Under the pieces are notes generated by a model that saw nothing but the letters and a program-made list of their open reading frames with translations, was not told where the DNA came from and did no database searches. From Microbacterium sp. SCN 70-27 (lineage in GTDB: Bacteria; Actinomycetota; Actinomycetes; Actinomycetales; Microbacteriaceae), in the NCBI GenBank assembly GCA_001724425.1, contig MEEK01000017.1, positions 1 to 57,417 of the forward strand: a stretch of DNA of 57,417 bases, given 5' to 3'. The translations under genes were made by a program, and so were the position numbers. Position 1 is the first letter of the stretch. Each line of letters begins with the position of its first letter. Shown here piece after piece: positions 1 to 7,357 of the stretch.

Positions 1-390
1 GAGCCTCTCGCCGCCGTCCGGCGCCGGCTCGACAACTCCATGCCGCGACCGCGATCGCACGCATCGGCCCCTCCTCCGTGCGGTGCTCGGATAAGGATCA
101 ACACGTGCGAGGGTGGCCCTGCCGAGCAACGACAGCGTGGGTGGCCCGTCGGCGACGAAGCCCTGCAAGGGCGCGGCGAGTCGGTCGTGTCGCAGTGGTC
201 TGCAATCATGTTGCTCACCGCCGCCCATCAACGCGCACGCGTCAATGGCGACGGCGCCGGGAACGATTGGTGGCACGTGGAAAAGGCTGAGTTCGACACG
301 CTGAGATTGCTCTTCATGCGGGAGGGGAAGCTCGCTAGCGCCGCATGGTCACTGTATGAGACCGAAGCGCCGGCTGCGGTCGAATCCCAG
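1..390. other. Left-edge stretch without an assignable gene
   Basis: All forward frames are partly open here, but none gives a protein I recognise. Codon use is not the strict G/C-third pattern of the rest of the window, and 270-360 is visibly less GC-rich. The first ~80 bases in frame 1 (an Ala/Arg-rich stretch ending near RLDNSMPRPR) could be a scrap of the middle domain of the decarboxylase whose C-terminus follows, but I cannot show this. The upstream gene lies outside the window. Confidence 0.4.
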
Positions 391-876
391 CTCGACGAGC
401 AGGGGGTGAGTCTGACCGAGTGGACGTCTGCCGACACGTTCTGGGCCCGACTGTCGTTCGATCGCCCTCGTTCGTACTTCTTCCCTGCGTCCGGAGGGCT
501 CGGCTGGGCCCTCCCCGCAGCGGTCGGAGCGGGTCTCGCCGAGCCACGTCGGCCGATCGTCGCCCTGATCGGCGACGGCGCGATGCAATACACCCCGGCC
601 GCGCTCTCGACGGCCGCGCAGTACGACGTGCCCGTGACCTTCGTCGTGTGCCAGAACCAGGAGTACGGCGCACTGCAACGCTTCGCGAAGGTCATGCAGG
701 TGCCCGATGCGCCCTACCTCGACCTCCCGGGTCTCGACCCCGCCTCCATCGCCCGGGGCTACGGCATCGAGACCGTGCAGATCGGGTCGCTCGATGAGCT
801 GGAGGCCTTCGTCGCGGCAGGAACCGAGGCGACGAGCCCGCGACTCGCTGTCGTGCCGCAGCGCTCGGTTCGGTGA
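391..876 (+). pseudogene. Remnant of benzoylformate-decarboxylase-like ThDP enzyme (C-terminal domain only)
   Basis: The last ~155 codons encode the C-terminal thiamine-diphosphate domain of a benzoylformate decarboxylase/acetolactate-synthase-type enzyme. Visible features are the SYFFPASGGLGWALPAAVG segment and the cofactor motif GDG (codons near 571) followed about 24 residues later by CQNQEYGAL, where family members usually have NN. Full enzymes have about 530 residues in three domains. The PYR domain with its catalytic Glu and most of the middle domain are missing, and homology stops near base 400 inside an unrelated open frame. The remaining domain cannot be active alone, so this looks like a decayed or recombined gene. 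Full-length relatives decarboxylate benzoylformate in mandelate breakdown, which would fit the nearby aromatic (paa) cluster. A frameshifted gene whose 5' part lies off the edge is possible. Confidence 0.6.
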
Positions 877-1012
877 GGCGCCGCGGGTGACCACCTGCGC
901 GCTCGACCCTTCGGGGGCGATCTTCAGCCCCGACGTACGGTTCGCGTTCCGCCGGCCCCCGCGTAGGCCCCGGCCCTCTCTGCTAACGTCAGCACCATCC
1001 GTGCTGGAGATC

Positions 1013-1020
1013 GAGGAGGT
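1013..1020 (+). promoter_or_regulatory. Strong ribosome-binding site for a 16-codon ORF
   Basis: GAGGAGGT lies 7 nt upstream of a GTG at 1028. It is one of the best Shine-Dalgarno sequences in the window, yet it serves only a very short ORF. Confidence 0.5.
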
Positions 1021-1027
1021 GGTACCC

Positions 1028-1078
1028 GTGAACGAATCGACGTGGGTGCTCCTCGCAGGAGTCACGGTCGGGCGATAG
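1028..1078 (+). CDS. Putative 16-residue leader peptide
   Basis: The GTG-started ORF MNESTWVLLAGVTVGR ends in TAG 47 nt before the hydrolase ATG. Support is the near-perfect ribosome-binding site at the right spacing and the imperfect hairpin (1086-1112) between its stop and the next gene. This arrangement is typical of translated leaders that control a downstream gene. No run of one amino acid points to classical attenuation. It could equally be a non-functional ORF; there is no conservation evidence here. Confidence 0.3.
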   Translation: MNESTWVLLAGVTVGR

Positions 1079-1085
1079 GTCGCCC

Positions 1086-1112
1086 GGGAGCGCCGCAGTT
1101 TGCAGCACTCCC
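1086..1112 (+). promoter_or_regulatory. Imperfect hairpin between leader ORF and hydrolase gene
   Basis: GGGAG (1086-1090) pairs with CTCCC (1108-1112), and the stem continues inward with mismatches toward a GCAGTTTGC tip. It ends directly before the GAAAGG ribosome-binding site (1113-1118) of the hydrolase gene, so folding could affect translation or termination. This is inferred from position only. Confidence 0.35.
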
Positions 1113-1125
1113 GAAAGGCACGACC

Positions 1126-1887
1126 ATGCACGTCACCTCCACGACGCCGCTCGACGACGGCACCACCGAACGCGAGTTCGATCTCGACGGCATTCCGGGC
1201 ATCCTCTGGACGCCGTCCACAGCCTCACCCGCGGCACCCGCTCCGCTCATCCTGCTGGGTCAACCCGGCGGGATCGGGATGCGCCGCATGTATCCCCGGC
1301 TGGCGGCGCGGGCGCGCGCGGCGGCCGCGCAGGGGTTCGCCTCCGTCGCCATCGAACCGCCGGGCGCCGGCGACCGGCCGCCGCTCCCCGGCGCGGAGCA
1401 AGCACGCGCCGACCTCATGCGCGCGATCTCGGCGGGTGAACGGCCCGGCGACGACGTGATCGACCGGCTCATCCTCCCCCTCGTCGATCGGGCGGTCCCG
1501 GAGTGGCAGCGCACCCTCGACGCCGTGCTCGACCTCCCGCAGATCGGCGAGCGGGGCGGGTTCTCGGGCGGCGTCATCGCGATCGCGGTGCGACTGGCGG
1601 CGATCGACCCGCGCATCGCGGCGGCGGGACTGTTCGCCGGCAGCTACGTCCCCCGCACGACCATGGCGGAGGCGCGGAGCATCACGATCCCACTCCACGT
1701 CCTGCTGCAGTGGGACGACGAGGGCAACGACCGGCAGATGGCACTCGATCTCTTCGACGCGTTCGCGTCGCCGGAGAAGACGCTTCACGCCAACATGGGC
1801 GGACACACCGGCATCCCCGCATTCGCGGGTGAGGATGCCGCGGGGTTCTTCGCCCGCCACCTCGGCCCGACGCCGCACGCGCGATGA
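1126..1887 (+). CDS. Alpha/beta hydrolase (dienelactone-hydrolase-like)
   Basis: A 253-residue soluble hydrolase of the alpha/beta fold. The nucleophile elbow is GGFSGG (about residue 148), an Asp-rich LLQWDDEG loop could supply the acid, and NMGGHTG near the C-terminus would supply the catalytic His. An early LLGQPGGIG loop fits the oxyanion region. The substrate is unknown; relatives act on esters or lactones. ATG 1126 is chosen because GAAAGG lies 7 nt upstream. The frame is open further 5' but without a comparable ribosome-binding site. It stands alone, with the possible leader ORF just upstream. Confidence 0.75.
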   Translation: MHVTSTTPLDDGTTEREFDLDGIPGILWTPSTASPAAPAPLILLGQPGGIGMRRMYPRLAARARAAAAQGFASVAIEPPGAGDRPPLPGAEQARADLMRAISAGERPGDDVIDRLILPLVDRAVPEWQRTLDAVLDLPQIGERGGFSGGVIAIAVRLAAIDPRIAAAGLFAGSYVPRTTMAEARSITIPLHVLLQWDDEGNDRQMALDLFDAFASPEKTLHANMGGHTGIPAFAGEDAAGFFARHLGPTPHAR

Positions 1888-1969
1888 CCGGGACGGGATG
1901 CCGGGAGCGCACCGGCGGCTCGCGTCATCCGACCGGTTCGGTGTCCGCCCGCCTCGATAGGCTCCGCCC

Positions 1970-2710
1970 ATGGACATCCCCGCCAACCTGACCGGGACAC
2001 TCGTCGGCGTAGCCGTTCTGGCGGCCAGCACCACTCTCGTCCTCACCCTGTTCCGGGTGCCGAAGATGTGGGAGCCCGCCGCCGCGATCGCGCGGGGCGC
2101 GCTTCAGCTCGCGGTGATCAGCGTGATCCTCACGGGCATCGTCACCCACCCCGCCTGGATCGTCCTGGCGCTCGTGGTCATGTTCATCGTCGCGAGCAGC
2201 GTGGCGACGGGGCGCGTCGGCTGGTCGTGGCACGACTTCGCGATGATGTCGTCGTCGATCGCGGCGGGAGTCATCCTCGCCCTCATCGTCGTGTTCGCGA
2301 CCGGTGCGCTCGAACTGACGTCGCGGTACGCGCTCGCGATCGGGGCGATCGTCATCGGCAACGCGATGAGCATCGCGACCCTCACCGGCCGGATGTTCAC
2401 CCAGTCCGTCCGCGACCACTGGGACGAGGTCGAGGGCTGGTTGGCGCTCGGCGCGCGGCCGCGCCGGTCGACGATCGACCTGGCCCGACGCGCCGTCCGC
2501 GATGCGATGATCCCCTCGATCGATCAGACCAAGACCACGGGGCTCGTCGTCCTCCCCGGTGCGTTCGTCGGCGCGATCTTCGGCGGCATCTCACCGCTGG
2601 AAGCGGGACGCTTTCAGATCGTCGTGCTCGCCACGATCATGGCCGCAGGCTCCCTCACGTCCGTGCTCGTCGCCACCTGGATGGGGAACGTGCGCACGCG
2701 ACCGGTGTGA
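1970..2710 (+). CDS. FetB/UPF0014-type ABC permease (putative iron exporter)
   Basis: A 246-residue integral membrane protein with about seven hydrophobic segments. Its order of motifs matches the UPF0014/FetB family: an RGALQL-like segment after helix 1, an IGNAMS segment mid-protein, then LGARPRRS and a conserved VLPGAFVGAIFGG stretch. E. coli FetB pairs with the ATPase FetA and exports iron under oxidative stress. No ATPase gene is adjacent here, so the partner must be encoded elsewhere or absent. TAGGCT (1958-1963) lies 6 nt before the ATG, which suggests a leaderless transcript. Family assignment is firm; the iron substrate is inferred. Confidence 0.82.
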   Translation: MDIPANLTGTLVGVAVLAASTTLVLTLFRVPKMWEPAAAIARGALQLAVISVILTGIVTHPAWIVLALVVMFIVASSVATGRVGWSWHDFAMMSSSIAAGVILALIVVFATGALELTSRYALAIGAIVIGNAMSIATLTGRMFTQSVRDHWDEVEGWLALGARPRRSTIDLARRAVRDAMIPSIDQTKTTGLVVLPGAFVGAIFGGISPLEAGRFQIVVLATIMAAGSLTSVLVATWMGNVRTRPV

Positions 2711-2728
2711 CGCGCGCGTCTACGAAAC

Positions 2729-2749
2729 CGTCAGCCCCGTGGGCTGACG
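2729..2749. terminator. Hairpin between converging genes
   Basis: CGTCAGCCC (2729-2737), loop CGT, GGGCTGACG (2741-2749): a perfect 9-bp stem at the junction of the permease gene and the lipoprotein gene, overlapping the latter's stop codon. There is no clear T-run, as is common for high-GC terminators. It can act in both directions. Confidence 0.6.
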
Positions 2750-3129
2750 ACGATCGTGAAGGCGATCTCGTCGGGTGCCGTGCTCGAGTGCAGCTCGACC
2801 GTCGTCGTGCCTTCGGCGCGCGCCATGAATCCGGGGTTGAAGGTCGCGGAACTGTCGATGCGGCCCGGGGTGAACTCGGCGACGGCCGGGTCGACGACCG
2901 TCGCGGTGAACGATGTCACATCGACGTCGCCGGTCGCGATGTTGAGCGCCTGACCCACGACGAGGTTCACGGTCGTCCCGTCGAGGTCTCCCACGGGCAT
3001 CGTGATCGGGGCGATGACTTGCCCGGCGGGGGTGGAGTCGGCGGGTGACGGTGTGGCACTGGCGCACGCCGTGAGCGAGGCGATGAGGGCGAGGGCGCCC
3101 ACGGCGGCGAAGAGGTGTCGAGTGGTCAT
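2731..3129 (-). CDS. Small secreted lipoprotein of unknown function
   Basis: A 132-residue protein with a classical lipoprotein signal peptide: a basic start, a hydrophobic stretch (VGALALIASL) and the lipobox LTAC with Cys22. The mature part is Thr/Asp/Ala-rich and predicted mostly beta. It carries repeated short segments such as ATVVDPAVAEFTPG and TTVELHSSTAPDEIAF that resemble Ig-like or bacterial surface beta folds. No catalytic motif is visible. It ends tail-to-tail with the FetB-like permease gene and its start abuts the 3' end of the EamA exporter gene, so the two may be co-transcribed. Confidence 0.7.
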   Translation of the reverse strand: MTTRHLFAAVGALALIASLTACASATPSPADSTPAGQVIAPITMPVGDLDGTTVNLVVGQALNIATGDVDVTSFTATVVDPAVAEFTPGRIDSSATFNPGFMARAEGTTTVELHSSTAPDEIAFTIVVSPRG

Positions 3130-4037
3130 GTTCGCACCCTATCCGGCGGGTTCTGCACGTTCCTGCGAGATCGCACCCGGATGCCTGTGACGAGCACCCC
3201 GCCGATGAGGAGCGCGCCCCCGAGCGTCTCTGCCGCGTTCGGGATCTGCCCGAGGAGGAGCGCGGCCGAGGTCATCGCGACGACGGGCGCGAGTAGCACC
3301 CAGGGGACGACCGCCGCCGACGGGTTGCGGGAGAGCAACCCGTTCCAGATCGAGTAGCCGATGATCGTGCAGAGCACCGCCGTGTACAGGGTCGACACGA
3401 GGGCGCTCCAGCCGAACGCCGCGAGGCCGTGCGAGATGGCATCCGGCCCCTCGATCACGAACGACAGCGCGAGTGCCGGGACGGGCACGACGAGCGCCGA
3501 CCACACCGTGAGCGACAGAGAGCCGAGCCGCCCCGGACCCGACACGACGCCGGCGCGACGGGAGATCACGTTGCCGATCGCCCACGACATCGCCGCCGCG
3601 AGAGCGAGCGCGACGGCGAGTGCGGGCGCGTTGCCGCCGCGCCCGGCCGCGACGATCGAGAGCCCCACGACACCCAGCGCGACCCCGACGACCTGCGCCG
3701 TCGACGGCCGTTCGCGCAGCGCCAGGGCGGCGATCAGGATCGTGAACACGGCCTGCGCCTGCAGCACGAGAGCGGCGAGCCCCGGCTGCAGCCCGAGCGC
3801 CATCGAGGTGTAGAGCAGCCCGAACTGCCCGAGCGACATGAACATGCCGACGCCGATGATGGTCCGCCACGAGGTGCGCGGTCGCGGCACGACGACGACG
3901 GCCGCCGCGACCACGAGGAAGCGGATCGCGACGAACAGCAGCGGCGGGACCCCGCGCATCCCCCAGTCGATCACGACGAAGTTGAATCCCCAGAGGGATG
4001 CCACGGCCGCCGCCAGGATCATGTCGCGTCTGCTCAC
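3126..4037 (-). CDS. EamA-family (DMT) transporter
   Basis: A 303-residue inner-membrane protein with ten hydrophobic helices arranged as two EamA repeats. The first begins with ILAAAVASLWGFNFV, and the second with a LALAAAMSWAIGNV segment followed by a PWVLLAPVVAM stretch. Relatives such as YdcZ/RhaT-like and RarD-like proteins export amino acids or metabolites; the substrate here is unknown. I choose GTG 4037, which follows a GGAG about 6 nt upstream. ATG 4064 is an alternative. It is divergent from a LysR regulator 73 bp away, the usual arrangement for a LysR-controlled exporter. Confidence 0.8.
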   Translation of the reverse strand: MSRRDMILAAAVASLWGFNFVVIDWGMRGVPPLLFVAIRFLVVAAAVVVVPRPRTSWRTIIGVGMFMSLGQFGLLYTSMALGLQPGLAALVLQAQAVFTILIAALALRERPSTAQVVGVALGVVGLSIVAAGRGGNAPALAVALALAAAMSWAIGNVISRRAGVVSGPGRLGSLSLTVWSALVVPVPALALSFVIEGPDAISHGLAAFGWSALVSTLYTAVLCTIIGYSIWNGLLSRNPSAAVVPWVLLAPVVAMTSAALLLGQIPNAAETLGGALLIGGVLVTGIRVRSRRNVQNPPDRVRT

Positions 4038-4061
4038 GCGCTCCACTCCAGCGGAGCCGTC

Positions 4062-4086
4062 CATGAAACACAAGCAACGATTCATG
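4062..4086. promoter_or_regulatory. Inverted repeat in EamA/LysR intergenic region
   Basis: CATGAA (4062-4067) and TTCATG (4081-4086) are perfect arms separated by 13 nt. This is a probable half of the LysR binding region. Confidence 0.5.
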
Positions 4087-4087
4087 T

Positions 4088-4120
4088 GGTCGATCATGTA
4101 GCCTCGCTTCATGATCGACC
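4088..4120. promoter_or_regulatory. 11-bp perfect dyad covering the LysR gene start
   Basis: GGTCGATCATG (4088-4098) and CATGATCGACC (4110-4120) are exact reverse complements, 11 nt apart. The right arm contains the ATG of the LysR gene (4111) and the spacer contains its probable -10 (TAGCCT, 4099-4104). This fits autoregulation by a LysR-type protein binding over its own start. Confidence 0.6.
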
Positions 4121-5022
4121 TGGAAGGCATCGTCGCCCTGCGCGCCGTCGCGACCGACGGCAGCGTCGTCGCCGCCGCCACGACGCTCGGCTACACGCCG
4201 TCCGCGATCTCGCAGCAGATCAAACGACTCGAGCGCACCGTGGGCGTCGCCCTCCTCGAACGGGTCGGCCGAGGCGTCGTGCTGACGGATGCCGGGACGC
4301 GGCTCGTCGTGGCATCCACCCCCATCCTCGACGACCTCGATCGCCTCGGCGCCGACCTTCAGCTCGCCGGCGGATCGGATCGCGTGACCGGGGAGATCCG
4401 GCTGGCGGCCTTCTCCACCGTCGTACGCGGGCTCGTCGTGCCGGTCATCGCCGACCTGTCGGCACGTCACCCGCAGCTCGCGCTGCCGCTGCGCGAAAGC
4501 GAACCGTGGGAGACCATCGCGCTCGTCGCCTCGGGCCAGCGCGACCTCGGCATCGTGCACCGGTGGGGCGGGGTCGCCCTCGCGATGCCCGAGCACCTCG
4601 TCGCGACGCCGCTGTTCACCGACGTCGCCGATGTCATCCTGCATCGTGACCATCCGCTCGCGAACCGCACCGTGCTGCACCCCGAAGACCTCGCCGGCGA
4701 GGCGTGGGCCGCGACTTTCGAGGCGACGATCTGCCGCCAGTGGCTGCGCCGCCTGTTCGACGGGGTGTCGGGCGCGCCGCGCGTCGTGTACGAGTCGATG
4801 GAGTTCGACAACCACATCGAGATCGCCCGGGCTGGGCTTGGCGTCGCGCTCGTGCCGCGCCTGGGTCGGGGCGAGCTCCCGGGCGAGGTCGTGGCTATCC
4901 CGACGGCGGAGCCGGCGTCGACGCGCGACGTGCTGACGGTGCACCGCCGCACTCAGGAGGATTCTCCGGCCCTGCGCGTCACGCTCGATGCGTTCGTCCG
5001 GGCGGCGCCCGCCCTCTCCTGA
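4111..5022 (+). CDS. LysR-family transcriptional regulator
   Basis: A 303-residue regulator of typical LTTR length. An N-terminal winged helix-turn-helix (residues ~4-60; VAAATTLGYTPSAISQQIKRLE) is followed by a linker helix and a two-lobe effector domain starting near VTGEIRLAAFSTV. It probably controls the divergent EamA exporter, since the 73-bp gap between them holds two dyads. TAGCCT ends 6 nt before the ATG, so the transcript is probably leaderless. The effector is unknown. Confidence 0.88.
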   Translation: MIDLEGIVALRAVATDGSVVAAATTLGYTPSAISQQIKRLERTVGVALLERVGRGVVLTDAGTRLVVASTPILDDLDRLGADLQLAGGSDRVTGEIRLAAFSTVVRGLVVPVIADLSARHPQLALPLRESEPWETIALVASGQRDLGIVHRWGGVALAMPEHLVATPLFTDVADVILHRDHPLANRTVLHPEDLAGEAWAATFEATICRQWLRRLFDGVSGAPRVVYESMEFDNHIEIARAGLGVALVPRLGRGELPGEVVAIPTAEPASTRDVLTVHRRTQEDSPALRVTLDAFVRAAPALS

Positions 5023-5067
5023 ACCGGCGGGGGCGCCTCTCTTCCCTTTCCATTATCCCGCAGGAGG

Positions 5068-5088
5068 GGGGACTTGTGGCAAGGCCCC
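5068..5088 (+). promoter_or_regulatory. Rifamycin-associated-element-like dyad upstream of helR
   Basis: GGGGACTTG (5068-5076), TGG, CAAGGCCCC (5080-5088): 9-nt arms with one mismatch. The inner 19 bases read GGGACTTGTGGCAAGGCCC. As I recall it, the rifamycin-associated element of actinomycetes is a 19-bp dyad with GGGnCTTG/CAAGnCCC arms that makes rifamycin-resistance genes inducible, including helR. It sits about 60 bp before the helR ATG, with a CATTAT (5051-5056) that could be a -10 just upstream. Confidence 0.72.
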
Positions 5089-5149
5089 GGGGAGGGGGGA
5101 GAATCGCAGGTCGGCGCGCCTTTCCCGAGGCGCCGGAGGGAGCCTGACG

Positions 5150-7357
5150 ATGCCGCTGGAAGACACGCACCCGGTCTTCGACCTGCCCGAACGACTGCGC
5201 CGCAAGGCCACCGCGGAGCTCATCGGGGCCGACGAACGGCAGTTCGACGCGATCCGCGCCGCCCTCGCCGTGGCGGAGGAACGCACGCGTCGCCGCCTCG
5301 ACGCGGTGCGCCGCGAACACGCGAGCCACGGCCAGCGCGCGCTCGAGCGCGACCTCGAGGTGCGGCAGCTGAGCGCACGCCTGCGCGTGTTCGGGCGCTT
5401 CGGCCTCGACGCCTGCATCGGGCGGATGGTCGCCGACGACGGGACGGTGACCTACCTTGGGCGCTTCGGTCTCGCCGACGAGCAGGAGGAGCGCCTGCTC
5501 ATGGACTGGCGCGCCCCGGCATCCGCCCCCTTCTTCGCCGCGACCGGAGCCGACCCGCTCGGCCTGCGCAGTCGCCGCCGCTACAGGTGGCGGGCGGGCC
5601 GCATCGTCGACTACTGGGACGAGGTCTTCACCGCTGGCGGCGCGGCCACGTCTCCCGACGACCAGTCGGCGTTCATCGCGAGCCTCGCCGCGAGCCGGTC
5701 GCCGAAGATGCGCGATGTCCTCGCGACGCTGCAGGCCGACCAGGATGCCATCATCCGCGCCGACGCCCACGGTGCACGCGTCGTCACGGGCGGGCCGGGC
5801 ACGGGCAAGACGGTCGTCGCCCTGCACCGCGCGGCCTACCTGCTCTACAGCGACGCGCGCCTGCGGCAGGACAGCGGCGAACTCCTGTTCGTCGGCCCGC
5901 ACCGCCCCTACGTCGACTACGTGGACGACGTGCTGCCCGGGCTCGGCGAGGACGGCGCGGTCGTGTGCGCGATAGACGAACTCGTTTCGGCGCACGTCTC
6001 ACGCGTCGAGACGGATGCCACGGTGCGCCGATGCAAGGGCGACGGCCGCTTCGTAGACGCGGTCGACGAGGCCGTCCGGCTGTGGCAGCGCGTCCCCCGC
6101 CGCACGGTCGGCGTCGACACGGCGTGGGGCACGGTTCCCGTGACGACTGCGGAGTGGGCGGAGCTGTTCGCGGATGCCGAGTCGCAGCCGCACAACGTCG
6201 TGCGCCGGAACGCGTGGGAGGCCCTGCTCGACCTGCTCGAGACCCGCATCGGCGAGGAGATCCGCGGCGACGACCGCGACGCGGGCGGCTCACGCGGCGC
6301 CGGCTTCGACGACGGCTTCGACGCGTACGGGGCCGGTTGGGACGATGACGACGAACCCGTGCGGGAGGCCCTCGAGAACGACGACGAGCTGCGGGCGCTC
6401 TTCGATGACGCGTGGCCGCTGCTCGACCCCGACGCACTGCTGCGCGGCCTGCTCTCCTCGCCCGAGATGCTGCGCCGCTGCGCGGGATGGCTCACCGACA
6501 CCGACATCCGGGCGGTCGTGGCGGCTGCCGGCGCGGGGACGACGGACGTCGACCTGCCGCTTCTCGACGCGGCGCGGCTCGCGGTCGGCGATCCGCGCGC
6601 CGAGACCGAGGAGCGCCGCGCCGCGCAGGAGGCGGCGGGGGCCCGCCGCGTCATGTCCGACGTCGTCACCGACCTCATCGCCTCCGACGGAGGCGACCTG
6701 CGCATCATGTCGATGCTGCGGGGGCAGGATCTGCGCCGGACGCTCGTCGAGACCCGCAGGCCCGGCACCGACCCGTACGTGGGCCCGTTCGCGCACCTCA
6801 TCGTCGACGAGGCGCAGGAACTCACCGACGCGCAGTGGCGCATGCTGCTGCGACGGTGCCCGTCCGGCAGCGTCACGATCGTCGGCGACCGCGCGCAGGC
6901 GCGGGGCGCCTTCGCGGAGTCGTGGACCGAGCGCCTCGAGCGCGTCGGGCTGCGGCGCATCGAGGTGTCGACCCTCACCGTGAACTACCGCACACCCGCC
7001 GAAGTGATGGATGCCGCGGCCCCCGTCATCCGCGCCGTGCTCCCGGACGCCGACGTGCCGACCTCCGTCCGCCGCACGGGTTCCCCGGTCGCCTACGCGC
7101 GGCGGGCAGATCTCGCCGCGATCGTCGACGACTGGGAACGGGTGACCGGCGAGGGAACGGCCGTCGTGATCGGCGACCCCTCGTTCCCGCGGCGCGAGCG
7201 GGTCGCGTCGCTCGACGCGGTGTCGGTGAAGGGCCTCGAGTTCGATCTCGTCGTGATCGTGAGCGAGGGCATCGCCGGCGGGGGCTTCAGCGAGGCGGTC
7301 GACCGCTACGTCGCGATGACGCGCGCGACGCAGCAGCTCGTCATCCTCGAGGGGTGA
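5150..7357 (+). CDS. helR: RNA polymerase-recycling ATPase HelR/HelD-like
   Basis: A 735-residue superfamily-1 helicase-like ATPase of the HelD/HelR class. An N-terminal coiled arm (residues ~20-80, Arg/Glu-rich) is followed by Walker A GGPGTGKT (~214), motif II IVDEAQE (~551), motif III VGDRAQ (~578), motif IV VNYRTP, motif V SVKGLEFD and motif VI YVAMTRA (~720). An Asp/Gly-rich acidic insert at ~372-405 matches the primary-channel loop that enters RNA polymerase. Class members push RNA polymerase off DNA, and HelR variants also displace rifamycins. ATG 5150 follows GGAGGG. The RAE-like dyad upstream favours the HelR role. It overlaps the DUF4386 gene tail-to-tail by 17 bp. Confidence 0.88.
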   Translation: MPLEDTHPVFDLPERLRRKATAELIGADERQFDAIRAALAVAEERTRRRLDAVRREHASHGQRALERDLEVRQLSARLRVFGRFGLDACIGRMVADDGTVTYLGRFGLADEQEERLLMDWRAPASAPFFAATGADPLGLRSRRRYRWRAGRIVDYWDEVFTAGGAATSPDDQSAFIASLAASRSPKMRDVLATLQADQDAIIRADAHGARVVTGGPGTGKTVVALHRAAYLLYSDARLRQDSGELLFVGPHRPYVDYVDDVLPGLGEDGAVVCAIDELVSAHVSRVETDATVRRCKGDGRFVDAVDEAVRLWQRVPRRTVGVDTAWGTVPVTTAEWAELFADAESQPHNVVRRNAWEALLDLLETRIGEEIRGDDRDAGGSRGAGFDDGFDAYGAGWDDDDEPVREALENDDELRALFDDAWPLLDPDALLRGLLSSPEMLRRCAGWLTDTDIRAVVAAAGAGTTDVDLPLLDAARLAVGDPRAETEERRAAQEAAGARRVMSDVVTDLIASDGGDLRIMSMLRGQDLRRTLVETRRPGTDPYVGPFAHLIVDEAQELTDAQWRMLLRRCPSGSVTIVGDRAQARGAFAESWTERLERVGLRRIEVSTLTVNYRTPAEVMDAAAPVIRAVLPDADVPTSVRRTGSPVAYARRADLAAIVDDWERVTGEGTAVVIGDPSFPRRERVASLDAVSVKGLEFDLVVIVSEGIAGGGFSEAVDRYVAMTRATQQLVILEG

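Noticed and set aside
3139..4944. Minus-strand frame of ~600 codons across EamA and LysR
   Set aside because: It crosses two well-supported genes in the wrong frame; Arg/Asp/Gly-rich without domains.
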